Shown here one piece after another: positions 16,765 to 25,403 of a DNA stretch of 64,000 nt. The position numbers and the translations under genes were made by a program. Position 1 is the stretch's first letter. Each line of letters begins with the position of its first letter. The stretch spans positions 1 to 64,000 of the forward strand of contig CAMCZG010000002.1 in assembly GCA_945886445.1 (NCBI GenBank), in the 5' to 3' direction. Origin of the DNA: Bifidobacterium breve. GTDB taxonomy: Bacteria; Actinomycetota; Acidimicrobiia; Acidimicrobiales; Ilumatobacteraceae. The notes below the pieces were generated by a model. The model was not told where the DNA came from. It searched no databases and was given only the letters and a program-made list of their open reading frames with translations.

Positions 16765-17664
16765 ATGGCCATTTTTGTAAACGAGAACACCAAGGTGATT
16801 GTTCAAGGACTCACCGGAGGTCAAGGAAAATTTCATGGTTTGCGCAACCGTGCCTACGGAACCAATGTTGTTGGAGGCGTAACACCAGGTAAGGGTGGGC
16901 AAGATGTCGAAGGCATTCCTGTTTTCGACTCCGTTGCCGATGCTGTAAAAGCGACAGGTGCCGATGCCTCATTTATTGCTGTTCCACCAAAAGCAGCCGC
17001 TGCAGCAATTTTAGAAGCAGCAAAAGCCGGAATCACTTTCATCGTGTGCATCACCGAGGGCATCCCAGCCCAAGACGAAGCGAAAGTGTTCAACACGCTT
17101 CTTCGTGATTATCCAAAAGTGCGTTTGCTCGGACCAAACTGCCCAGGAATTATTAGCCCAGGGAAATGCAACATCGGTATTACTGCTGGTGAAATTGCAG
17201 AGTTGCCTTCAGCAAAAGGTCCAAACGTGGGCATCGTTTCACGTTCAGGAACACTCACGTATCAGGCGCTCTACGAATTGAAGCAGCAGGGAATTGGCGT
17301 GAGCACCTGCGTAGGAATTGGTGGAGACCCGGTACCAGGAACTTCATTTGTTGACTGTCTTGCAGAGTTCCAAAAAGATCCAGAGACACACGCAATCATC
17401 ATGATTGGTGAAATTGGTGGGTCTGCAGAAGAAGAAGCTGCAGAGTTCATTAAAGCCAATGTGACAAAACCAATGAGCGCATACATCGCTGGTGTTACTG
17501 CACCAGCTGGTAAAAAAATGGGCCACGCCGGAGCAATTGTTTCTGGCGGCAAAGGAACGGCACAAGGCAAGATGGATGCATTGCGTGAAGCAGGCGTACA
17601 AATTGGTTTGAACCCCACTGAAGCTGGCTCGCTCATGGCAGAAATTGTCAAGGGCTTAAAGTAA
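16765..17664 (+). CDS. sucD: Succinyl-CoA synthetase alpha subunit
   Basis: CoA-binding and phosphohistidine-bearing subunit of succinyl-CoA synthetase. The Rossmann CoA site is near GLTGGQGKFH, and the active phosphohistidine is H254 in GHAGAIVSGG. GEIGGSAEEEAAEFI is the interface helix that reaches the histidine. Length 299 is typical. Follows sucC by 8 bp and precedes purH by 23 bp, so all may be on one transcript. Confidence 0.97.
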   Translation: MAIFVNENTKVIVQGLTGGQGKFHGLRNRAYGTNVVGGVTPGKGGQDVEGIPVFDSVADAVKATGADASFIAVPPKAAAAAILEAAKAGITFIVCITEGIPAQDEAKVFNTLLRDYPKVRLLGPNCPGIISPGKCNIGITAGEIAELPSAKGPNVGIVSRSGTLTYQALYELKQQGIGVSTCVGIGGDPVPGTSFVDCLAEFQKDPETHAIIMIGEIGGSAEEEAAEFIKANVTKPMSAYIAGVTAPAGKKMGHAGAIVSGGKGTAQGKMDALREAGVQIGLNPTEAGSLMAEIVKGLK

Positions 17665-17687
17665 GTCACCAAGGTAATTCAGAAAGT

Positions 17688-19181
17688 TTGACCACAGTGC
17701 CCCGCGCTCTTCTCAGTGTCTATAACAAAACAGGCATAGAAGAATTTGCGCGGGGCCTTGTTGCATCTGGGTGGAGCATCATCTCGAGCGGTGGAACAGC
17801 AAAGGCGCTCATCGAAGCGGGCGTCAACGTGACTGACGTAGCCGACCTCACTGGCGTACCCGCAATTCTCGATCACCGCGTGGTCACGCTGCACCCCAAA
17901 GTGCACGGAGGGATACTTGCCGATACTGCGCTGCCGCATCATGTAGCCGATATGGCCGAGTACGGCATTGAAGCCATCGACCTAGTTGTGGTGAACCTGT
18001 ATCCGTTTTCTAGTAACCCCAGTATTGACCTCATTGATGTTGGTGGCCCAGCAATGATTCGCGCAGCTGCGAAAAACTTTGCGCGAGTAGGTGTAGTAGT
18101 CGAACCATCTCAGTACGCGCCAGTACTTGCTGAAATTACGGCAAATGGAGTTTTGAGTTTAGAAACACGACGCCAGCTTTCAGCACAAGCATTTGCTACT
18201 ACCCGTGATTACGACAAAGCAATTGAGCAATGGATGAGTGGAGATGAGAAGTCTTCGTTGTCTTTGCAGCTAGAGCATGTTTCAGATTTGCGCTACGGAG
18301 AGAACCCACATCAAACGGGTACCTTGTATCGACTAGAAGGAAGCCACAGTTGGTGGAGCTCCGCAGAACAACTTGGTGGCAAAGAGATGTCGTATCTCAA
18401 TGTTTTCGATGCCGACGCAGCTTGGAAGTTGGTGCATCAATTTTCTGATGCTGCAGCGGTCGTTGTAAAGCACGCCAACCCCTGTGGTGTAGCAACTGGG
18501 CCAACTCTGAGCGGCGCGTATCAACGCGCACATGCTTGTGACCCAGTGAGCGCATTTGGTGGAATCATTGCTCTCAACCGCGAGGTTGATGAAGTAACCG
18601 CTCAAGAAATTTGCAATGTGTTTACTGAGGTAGTTATTGCTCCGGCATATTCAGAGTCAGCACTTCACGTTCTTCAAAGTAAGAAAAATTTGCGCATCAT
18701 GCGTGCCACTGCTCCACAGCTTCCTGAGTACGAGCTCCGTAGTGTGAGTGGTGGTGTTCTTGTGCAAAGCCCCGATGGCGTCAATGATGACCCGGCAACA
18801 TGGACTGTGGCGAGTAGCACCCAGCCCACCCCAGAGCAGTTACAGCAGGCCGGCTTTGCGTGGAAGGTCTGTGCCGCGGTGAGCTCGAATGCCATTGTGG
18901 TCACACAAAATAATGAAGCGGTGGGTATTGGCGGGGGCCAGCAAAACCGTCTCGACGCAGCGCGGTTGGCGTGCGAACGCGCAGGGACCCGAGCCATTGG
19001 TGGGGTAGCGGCAAGTGATGCTTTTTTCCCGTTCCGTGATGGGCTCGATATGTTGGCAGCCGCTGGGGTTCATGTCGTTGTCGAGCCAGGGGGCAGTGTT
19101 CGTGACGAGGAAGTCATTGCCGCAGCAAATGAACATGGCATTGTGCTCCTCTTCACTGGCGCACGCCACTTCCGTCACTAA
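17688..19181 (+). CDS. purH: AICAR transformylase / IMP cyclohydrolase
   Basis: Final two steps of purine synthesis: formylation of AICAR with 10-formyl-THF and ring closure to IMP. The N-terminal MGS-like cyclohydrolase domain shows SVYNKTG and SSGGTAK; the transformylase has RYGENPHQ and the catalytic KHANPCG motif. 497 residues, slightly short for the family. Start is TTG 17688 or GTG 17697. It ends 9 bp before metF, linking two folate-dependent genes. Confidence 0.95.
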   Translation: MTTVPRALLSVYNKTGIEEFARGLVASGWSIISSGGTAKALIEAGVNVTDVADLTGVPAILDHRVVTLHPKVHGGILADTALPHHVADMAEYGIEAIDLVVVNLYPFSSNPSIDLIDVGGPAMIRAAAKNFARVGVVVEPSQYAPVLAEITANGVLSLETRRQLSAQAFATTRDYDKAIEQWMSGDEKSSLSLQLEHVSDLRYGENPHQTGTLYRLEGSHSWWSSAEQLGGKEMSYLNVFDADAAWKLVHQFSDAAAVVVKHANPCGVATGPTLSGAYQRAHACDPVSAFGGIIALNREVDEVTAQEICNVFTEVVIAPAYSESALHVLQSKKNLRIMRATAPQLPEYELRSVSGGVLVQSPDGVNDDPATWTVASSTQPTPEQLQQAGFAWKVCAAVSSNAIVVTQNNEAVGIGGGQQNRLDAARLACERAGTRAIGGVAASDAFFPFRDGLDMLAAAGVHVVVEPGGSVRDEEVIAAANEHGIVLLFTGARHFRH

Positions 19182-19190
19182 ACTATTGCG

Positions 19191-20063
19191 ATGGCCCGCA
19201 TTACGGAACTCCTCGCTCGTGGTCGTACATTCTCTTTCGAGTTCTTCCCGCCAAAGACCGACGCTGCGCAATTATCCTTAGGTCGAACAATTGCGGAATT
19301 AGAAACTTTGCATCCCAGTTTTGTGTCGGTTACTTATGGTGCTGGTGGAAGTACCCGCGAACGAACTCGCGATCTCGTTACGTGGATGCGTCGCGAAACT
19401 TCTATCTCGCCGATGGCGCATCTCACCTGCGTAGGGCACACGCGCGGCGATATTGAAGAAATCCTTCAGGCGTATACAGAAGCAGGTGTTGAAAACATTC
19501 TGGCTCTTGGCGGCGACCCACCAACAGACCCTGCCGATGTGCGCCCGAGCGACTATCGCTTTGCGTCTGATCTCGTTAATGAACTTCAAGCTGCTGGTCA
19601 GTTCAGCATTGGCGTTGCCGCACACCCAGAAGTGCATCCGCGCAGTACATCACGCAGCGATGACCGCAAATTCTTGGCAGAAAAACTACGTACGGCCGAC
19701 TTCGCCATTACCCAATTTTTCTTTGAAGTAGAACACTATGTGCGCCTTGTTGAAGAACTTGCGGCACTCGGAATTAATAAGCCCGTCATTCCGGGCATTA
19801 TGCCTGTGACCAACAAAAGTCAAGTACAACGCATGGCAGAAATGTCGGGGGCGGCTTTCCCACAAGATTTAGCTCATCGGCTCGCCAAAGTAGATGACCC
19901 AGAAGAAGTACGGCGTATTGGAGTAGAAGCAGCAACTGAGTTGTGTGCCCAATTACTCGATGCGGGTGCACCAGGGTTGCATTTTTATACGTTGAATCGG
20001 TCAAGTGCGACGCGTGAGATCTATGCAAACTTGGGGTTACCGGTTGTCTCGTCTGCCACCTGA
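19191..20063 (+). CDS. metF: 5,10-methylenetetrahydrofolate reductase
   Basis: Flavin enzyme reducing methylene-THF to methyl-THF for methionine synthesis. The 290-residue TIM-barrel starts with the family sequence FSFEFFPPKTD and shows VSVTYGAGGSTR, HLTCVG and LALGGDPP. The late QFFFEV and PGIMP segments are also conserved. Follows purH closely, and its 3' end overlaps the most likely start region of the acyltransferase gene. Confidence 0.95.
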   Translation: MARITELLARGRTFSFEFFPPKTDAAQLSLGRTIAELETLHPSFVSVTYGAGGSTRERTRDLVTWMRRETSISPMAHLTCVGHTRGDIEEILQAYTEAGVENILALGGDPPTDPADVRPSDYRFASDLVNELQAAGQFSIGVAAHPEVHPRSTSRSDDRKFLAEKLRTADFAITQFFFEVEHYVRLVEELAALGINKPVIPGIMPVTNKSQVQRMAEMSGAAFPQDLAHRLAKVDDPEEVRRIGVEAATELCAQLLDAGAPGLHFYTLNRSSATREIYANLGLPVVSSAT

Positions 20064-22098
20064 TTCCGCGGGAGGCTCGCGTACGCCAGTAGTGGTGCCC
20101 TATCTGCCTGGGCTCGATGGGTTGCGCGCCGTAGCTGTCATTGCAGTCATTTTTTATCACGCAAACCATTCTTGGTTAGAGGGTGGATTTTTAGGCGTCG
20201 AAGTATTTTTTGTGATTAGTGGTTATCTCATCACGCTTCTTTTAGTTGCCGAATCGCAGCGCACGGGCACAATTAATTTGAGAGAATTTTGGCTACGCCG
20301 CGCGCGTCGCTTGTTGCCAGCGCTATGGACATTGCTTGTAGGTATCACTGTTTATGTTTCGTTATTTAAACGTAATGAGTTAGGAACGCTGCGCGGTGAC
20401 GTGCTTGCAGGTTTTTTCTATATTTCTAATTGGTTTCAAATCCACACCGGTAGCTCTTATTTCAGTGCTTTTGCTTTTGCGCCTCTGCGCCATCTGTGGT
20501 CGCTTGCAGTTGAAGAGCAGTTTTATTTTATATGGCCTCTTCTGATGTTTGTGCTACTGAAATTGTCACGACGTCGACTGCCGCTTATTGGTTTATGTTT
20601 TTTTCTCTCTGCAGTGGGCATTGCAGTACTAACTGCGGTGATGTATCGCACCGGGCCAATTTCTAACGCAACCGATACGGCGAATCAGTACTTCACGTTT
20701 CTTGGTCGCGATGTGGCACGAATTGATTTTGTGTACCTGTCTACCATCACTCGAGCGAGTGGATTGTTCCTTGGTGCTGCACTTGGTGTGTGGTGGCGTC
20801 CGTGGTATATCTCGCAGGCGCGTATTGCTCAACGATCAGTACTTGTAGATGTAGTTGGGGTCCTTGGCTTGGTTTCGCTTGCATTCATGGCATGGCGCTT
20901 TACCAATGTGGTTACTGGAGCAGAAACGGGAAGTCATGGTTATGACCTTTTGTATCGTGGCGGCTTCTTCCTTGTGGCATTAGCAACGGTTGCAGTTATT
21001 GCTGCAGTAACGCATCCTTCAACTTTTCTTGGAAGAGTTGTTTTAGGAAATAAAGTTTTTGTTTGGCTTGGTGTTCGCTCGTACGGTTTGTACCTCTATC
21101 ACTGGCCTATTTTTCAAATTTCTCGCCATATTGCCGGTAACGCCCTGAGTTGGGGCCGTTTTATATTTTTGATGGCCTGTACCTTGCTTGTTACCGAAGC
21201 GTCTTATCGATTCATCGAGACTCCTATCAGAAAAGGGAAACTTGGTGTTTGGTTGCGCACATGGCGCGGTGCGCCTACTCCGGAGCGCCAATTGCATCGG
21301 CGAAAAATGGTGGGTATAGGAGTAGTGCTTTCTTTAGCTCCAGTTTTCGCCATTGCAAATTTGTCAACGGCAAAAATTGAACTTGATGCAATCAGCCAAA
21401 GCTTGGTTGATGCCGATGGTTTCATTACTAATCTCATGCCCACCACCGTGCCATCAACCATTCCTACAAGTTCCATCGCGGGTCAAGTAACAACATCAAC
21501 CGTTGCTCCAACAACGGTGCCTGCTGAACGGATAGACATTTTGGCAATCGGTGACTCCGTCATGTTGGGTGCTGCACCTGAAATGACAAAATATGGGGTG
21601 ACGGTCGATGCGCAAAAGAGCCGCGCTTTTAAAGCCGCCTTGCCAATTGTGAACTATGTGAAATCCATTAACGCTCTCGGCAGTGCTGTGGTCATTCACT
21701 TGGGCACCAACAGCGGTACTTCACAAGAAACAATTGACAGCATTGTGAGCGTGTTGTCCGATGTTCCTCGGGTGGTGGTGCTCACCAATGCAGTACCCGG
21801 AAAAGGCTGGGAGGCATCGAATAACCGTCTCATTCGCGCATTGCCCGAGCGTTACCCCAATGTGCAGATCGTCGATTGGAAGAAGTACGCCACAGAGCAC
21901 CCCAAATGGCTCTACGACGACCTCACGCACCTGCGCCCTATGGGTCAGCGCAAGTACACCGCGCTCATTATGGAGGCTTTAGGACGTCCTGGGCCGCAAT
22001 TCGAAGACGCGGTCTTAACGGCCCCGGGGCAAACGACGAGCACCTCAAGCACTACCTCCTCAGTTGCCCCGATGGCAACCACCACTTCCGTGAAATAG
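20023..22098 (+). CDS. OafA-type acyltransferase with SGNH domain
   Basis: Integral membrane acyltransferase-3 domain with about ten hydrophobic segments, fused to an extracytoplasmic SGNH hydrolase-like domain; such proteins O-acetylate cell-surface glycans. The entry motif YLPGLDGLRA and the catalytic His in FYHANHS are clear, as are FFVISGYLIT and an RRARRLLPAL loop. In the C-terminal domain AIGDSVMLG is SGNH block I and DDLTHLRPMG gives the Asp/His pair. A Ser/Thr-rich linker precedes it and another ends the protein. Start uncertain: ATG 20023 (overlapping metF by 41 bp), TTG 20044 or GTG 20092. Confidence 0.85.
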   Translation: MQTWGYRLSRLPPDSAGGSRTPVVVPYLPGLDGLRAVAVIAVIFYHANHSWLEGGFLGVEVFFVISGYLITLLLVAESQRTGTINLREFWLRRARRLLPALWTLLVGITVYVSLFKRNELGTLRGDVLAGFFYISNWFQIHTGSSYFSAFAFAPLRHLWSLAVEEQFYFIWPLLMFVLLKLSRRRLPLIGLCFFLSAVGIAVLTAVMYRTGPISNATDTANQYFTFLGRDVARIDFVYLSTITRASGLFLGAALGVWWRPWYISQARIAQRSVLVDVVGVLGLVSLAFMAWRFTNVVTGAETGSHGYDLLYRGGFFLVALATVAVIAAVTHPSTFLGRVVLGNKVFVWLGVRSYGLYLYHWPIFQISRHIAGNALSWGRFIFLMACTLLVTEASYRFIETPIRKGKLGVWLRTWRGAPTPERQLHRRKMVGIGVVLSLAPVFAIANLSTAKIELDAISQSLVDADGFITNLMPTTVPSTIPTSSIAGQVTTSTVAPTTVPAERIDILAIGDSVMLGAAPEMTKYGVTVDAQKSRAFKAALPIVNYVKSINALGSAVVIHLGTNSGTSQETIDSIVSVLSDVPRVVVLTNAVPGKGWEASNNRLIRALPERYPNVQIVDWKKYATEHPKWLYDDLTHLRPMGQRKYTALIMEALGRPGPQFEDAVLTAPGQTTSTSSTTSSVAPMATTTSVK

Positions 22099-22151
22099 GT
22101 TGTGTCGCTTCGGCTTGGGTGGCGGGCACGTGCGACCTACGATAGAGGTCT

Positions 22152-23138
22152 ATGACAACCCCCGTACGAGTCGCCGTTACCGGCGCAGCAGGCCAAATTG
22201 GCTACAGCCTTTTATTCCGCATCGCATCTGGCGCAATGTTGGGACCAAACACACCCATCATTTTGCAGTTGCTTGAAATTACCCCAGCACTTGGCGCACT
22301 CGAGGGCGTCAAAATGGAACTCGAAGATTGCGCATTCCCGCTTCTCCAGCAAGTGGTGTGCACCGATTCTGGCGACGTTGCCTTCGGCGATGCCGATGTA
22401 GCAATGCTTGTTGGTGCAATGCCTCGCAAAGACGGCATGGAGCGAGCCGATTTGTTGTCGGCAAACGGTGGCATCTTTAAACCACAAGGTCAAGCAATTG
22501 CTGCGAATGCAAAAAAGAACATCAAAGTGCTTGTGGTGGGCAACCCCGCAAACACCAATGCTCTCATTGCAATGAATAACGCAAAGGGAATGAACCCAGG
22601 TCAGTTCACAGCAATGACCCGCCTCGACCACAACCGCGCTATTTCGCAGTTGGCAGCAAAACTCAATAAGCCAGTGTCGTCTATTAAAAAGATGACCATT
22701 TGGGGCAACCACTCCACTACTCAGTACCCCGATCTTTTCCATTGCGAAGTTGATGGCAAGAATGCTGCAGCAGCAGTGAACGACCAACAATGGCTCGATG
22801 AAACTTTTATCCCCACCGTTGCCAAGCGTGGCGCTGCCATTATTAAGGCCCGCGGTTTGTCGTCGGCAGCCTCGGCAGCAAATGCGGCTATCGACCACGT
22901 TCGCTCATGGGCTACCGATACGCCAGAAGGCGATTGGGTTTCAATGGCAGTTCCCTCCGATGGCTCATATGGCGTACCTGAAGGACTCATTTCGTCTTTC
23001 CCATGTGTGTGCAAGAACGGTGAATACAAAATTGTTCAGGGTCTCGACATCGATGCATACAGCCGAGCCAAAATTGATGCATCGGTTGCAGAGCTTGTTG
23101 AAGAGCGCGACGCAGTGCGCGAACTTGGGCTGATCTAG
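22152..23138 (+). CDS. mdh: Malate dehydrogenase
   Basis: NAD-dependent oxidation of malate to oxaloacetate in the TCA cycle. The Rossmann loop [17 protein letters not shown], the TRLDHNRA substrate-binding motif and the active-site His in [11 protein letters not shown] are all present. 328 residues fits the actinobacterial/cytosolic-like MDH group. Its own intergenic region (53 bp) precedes it; the oxygenase gene begins 20 bp after it. Confidence 0.96.
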   Translation: MTTPVRVAVTGAAGQIGYSLLFRIASGAMLGPNTPIILQLLEITPALGALEGVKMELEDCAFPLLQQVVCTDSGDVAFGDADVAMLVGAMPRKDGMERADLLSANGGIFKPQGQAIAANAKKNIKVLVVGNPANTNALIAMNNAKGMNPGQFTAMTRLDHNRAISQLAAKLNKPVSSIKKMTIWGNHSTTQYPDLFHCEVDGKNAAAAVNDQQWLDETFIPTVAKRGAAIIKARGLSSAASAANAAIDHVRSWATDTPEGDWVSMAVPSDGSYGVPEGLISSFPCVCKNGEYKIVQGLDIDAYSRAKIDASVAELVEERDAVRELGLI

Positions 23139-23158
23139 CACTAACGAAAATATTTGCA

Positions 23159-23941
23159 ATGTCAGTAGTAGCCCTCGTGAACACTAACGAGTGGCCGCTT
23201 TCTGATTTTCAGACCATTACGCAATTACGTGAAATGTTTCAGCGTGATGGCGTGGTGGTGTTGCCAGACTTCGTTTCGCGCGATGTAGTTCTGCGCATGG
23301 TGGCAGAAACTGAAGAACTCATTGCGCTGGCTCACCGCTCGGAGTCTCATAAAACCGCTTATTTAAGTGCTCCAGACGACTCTTTTCCTGTTGGTCACCC
23401 CCGCCGCACCGTGCAGTCGTCTGCAGTCGAAGTGATTGCTTATGACCATGTACCAGCACATCATGCGGTGCGTGAACTGTATGAGTCTGATGAGCTCATG
23501 ACTTTTATTGCCGGTGTTCTTGGGCAAGAAAAGCTTTATCGGTACGCCGATCCCTTTGGTGCATTGAATCTTGCCGTCATGGGCGAAGGCGATCAATTGG
23601 GTTGGCATTTCGATATGACCGACTTCGTGGTATCGCTTGCATTACAGCCCTCGCAAGCAGGCGGCAAATTTGAAAATGCACAAAAACTTCGCACGGCAAC
23701 CGATGAAAATTATGACGGTGTGCAAAGTGTGTTATCGGGCAACGCGCATGACCGTATTCGTATAGAGCCAATGCACGCCGGCACGCTCATGATTTTCAAT
23801 GGTCGTACATCACTGCACAAAGTGACACCTATTCAGGGAAGCACCTTGCGCATTGTTGCACTGTTGGCCTACGACACAAAGAGTGGCACCGATTCGTCAA
23901 ATGAATTGAAGCTCTCACGATACGGAAGGTTGCCTCAATGA
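23159..23941 (+). CDS. 2-oxoglutarate/Fe(II) oxygenase (phytanoyl-CoA dioxygenase-like)
   Basis: A 260-residue double-stranded beta-helix oxygenase. The iron triad is visible as H150-F-D152 and H220 (SLHKVTP), with R231 as the expected 2-oxoglutarate anchor. Such enzymes hydroxylate or oxidatively demethylate small molecules, the latter releasing formaldehyde. The gene overlaps the next start by 4 bp (ATGA), so it is translationally coupled to a formaldehyde-activating-enzyme homologue; this suggests its reaction generates formaldehyde (inference). Substrate unknown. Confidence 0.85.
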   Translation: MSVVALVNTNEWPLSDFQTITQLREMFQRDGVVVLPDFVSRDVVLRMVAETEELIALAHRSESHKTAYLSAPDDSFPVGHPRRTVQSSAVEVIAYDHVPAHHAVRELYESDELMTFIAGVLGQEKLYRYADPFGALNLAVMGEGDQLGWHFDMTDFVVSLALQPSQAGGKFENAQKLRTATDENYDGVQSVLSGNAHDRIRIEPMHAGTLMIFNGRTSLHKVTPIQGSTLRIVALLAYDTKSGTDSSNELKLSRYGRLPQ

Positions 23942-24372
23942 AATCTGAATACGGAGAATCATTCGTCGGAGAAGGAGCCAACGCCGCACACATCAATACG
24001 GTGCTGGGCGACAGGGAAGGCGCAGTGGGAACCGCGTGGGCAACAGGGTTGGCAACGCCAAGCGCTGGGCACACGCGTTTTGTGGCGGTTGCTGCGCCAA
24101 ACCAACCGTTACAGCCAATGACGCTTTTTGTGAACAAGGCAACCATTGAAACCGAACATCATGGTGATCTCACATGGGGGGCTGCTCAGCATGGAGTGGC
24201 GCGGGGTGTGCAAAAAGCACGCAACAGCGGTGTCTTTGGTACAAATGATTTACATGACCTGGCACTCATTGTGGCCGTGTGGGTGAACCCGCTTGCCGAT
24301 GACGCTGCACAAGTTGAAGAAAATAATGCCGAGGCAACATATCTTGCATTGAAGTCGGGCAGTTATTTGTAA
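23938..24372 (+). CDS. fae: Formaldehyde-activating enzyme homologue
   Basis: A 144-residue protein matching Fae, which condenses formaldehyde with tetrahydromethanopterin. Segments corresponding to family landmarks are GESFVGEGANAAHIN (with H18 at the catalytic-His position), VAVAAPNQPLQPMTLFVNK, WGAAQHGVARGVQKA and VAVWVNPLADDA. Classic methylotroph Fae is about 170 residues; this copy lacks the C-terminal tail. No H4MPT pathway genes are in the window, so the acceptor may be a different pterin or the protein may be a Fae-like paralogue. Coupled to the oxygenase upstream; 3' end overlaps the SCP2-like gene by 10 bp. Confidence 0.85.
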   Translation: MKSEYGESFVGEGANAAHINTVLGDREGAVGTAWATGLATPSAGHTRFVAVAAPNQPLQPMTLFVNKATIETEHHGDLTWGAAQHGVARGVQKARNSGVFGTNDLHDLALIVAVWVNPLADDAAQVEENNAEATYLALKSGSYL

Positions 24373-24761
24373 ACGGTGATTTGCGCTACTTCTTCGAAGA
24401 TGGGGTCGAGCGCCGCAAAAATTTCTTGGCTGTGCAAAAGCATTTGTGCGTCACCTCCAATACGTATTGCTCCAGTTATGAATGCGTCTTCGGCAGCCAT
24501 TTCACCAGTAGCTACCGCAACGGCGGTTTCCCATTCTTGTTCAAGACGCACATGTTCTGGGTCGGCTGGGCCGGCACCAAATGTGACTGCGTTGTCGCTT
24601 ACTTGAAGGTGGTACAAGACGGTGTCCTCCGGGCCGTCGCTGACCATTTGGGTAATACCAATGTTCAAGGTGGAACCGAGTGACTGTAGGTACGCATTTT
24701 CTGCAGCCCGTGTGCCAATTGCTTCAATCCAGTCGAGGCTGAGGTAGCGAACAGTACTCAT
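24363..24761 (-). CDS. SCP2-like sterol/lipid carrier domain protein
   Basis: A 132-residue protein with the features of a sterol-carrier-protein-2 fold: a beta-rich half followed by GEMAAEDAFITGAIRIGGDAQ, the helix/strand signature where SCP2 proteins read like G(x)lKvsGD. These proteins bind hydrophobic ligands or act as accessory domains. Expressed after dedA on the minus strand, 5 bp downstream. The family call rests on motif resemblance only. Confidence 0.65.
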   Translation of the reverse strand: MSTVRYLSLDWIEAIGTRAAENAYLQSLGSTLNIGITQMVSDGPEDTVLYHLQVSDNAVTFGAGPADPEHVRLEQEWETAVAVATGEMAAEDAFITGAIRIGGDAQMLLHSQEIFAALDPIFEEVAQITVYK

Positions 24762-24766
24762 GCGTC

Positions 24767-25384
24767 TTACTTCTGGTGTGACGCGCGCCGGTGGCGAATA
24801 AATTCAATGGCAATGGGGGCAATGGAGAGTGCCACAATGGCAAGGCTGGCTACTTCAATGTTCTCTTTGACGAAGTTCACTTCGCCGAGGAAATAACCAA
24901 GAGTGGTCACGCCTCCACCCCAAACGACACCGCCGATGATGTTGTAGAGAACGAATGTGCGGTAGTTCATTTTTCCCACACCGGCAACAATGGGTGCAAA
25001 GGTGCGTACTACAGGAACAAAGCGCGCGAGAACAATTGTCTTGGCGCCATATTTTTCTAGAAAGGCGTGAGCTTTCTCGACATTTTTAGGATTAAAAACA
25101 CGCGACTTTGGACGGTCAAATAATGCTGGCCCCACGCGATGGCCAAACCAATAGCCGACTTGGTCACCAGCAATGGCGCACAGTGTGGTGACGAGAGCAA
25201 CCAAGGGGAGTGGGGGAAGAACATTGCTTCCTGCACTTGACGACAAAAACCCCGCAATAAATAACAGTGAGTCGCCGGGCAAAAAGAATCCGATGAGTAA
25301 ACCAGATTCTGCAAAAACGATTAATCCGAGCAGTACCAGCCCGCCGCTCTCCAACCAGTTTTGAATGTTGAAGAGGGCGAGCAT
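24767..25384 (-). CDS. DedA/SNARE-associated family membrane protein
   Basis: A 205-residue polytopic protein with the DedA signatures: FFLPGDSLLF near residues 33-42, GDQVGYWFGHRVG, and the conserved Arg-containing RFVPVVRTFAP segment. DedA proteins include flippases for undecaprenyl-phosphate and phosphatidylethanolamine, and are linked to envelope homeostasis. Lies 19 bp downstream of hppA and 5 bp upstream of the SCP2-like gene, so the three could share a transcript. Confidence 0.92.
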   Translation of the reverse strand: MLALFNIQNWLESGGLVLLGLIVFAESGLLIGFFLPGDSLLFIAGFLSSSAGSNVLPPLPLVALVTTLCAIAGDQVGYWFGHRVGPALFDRPKSRVFNPKNVEKAHAFLEKYGAKTIVLARFVPVVRTFAPIVAGVGKMNYRTFVLYNIIGGVVWGGGVTTLGYFLGEVNFVKENIEVASLAIVALSIAPIAIEFIRHRRASHQK

Positions 25385-25403
25385 GGTATTGCGTAGTTCG
25401 GAA

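Noticed and set aside
22212-22898. Open frame of 228 residues on the minus strand opposite mdh
   Set aside because: mdh is intact and conserved there; the opposite frame has shadow-type composition.
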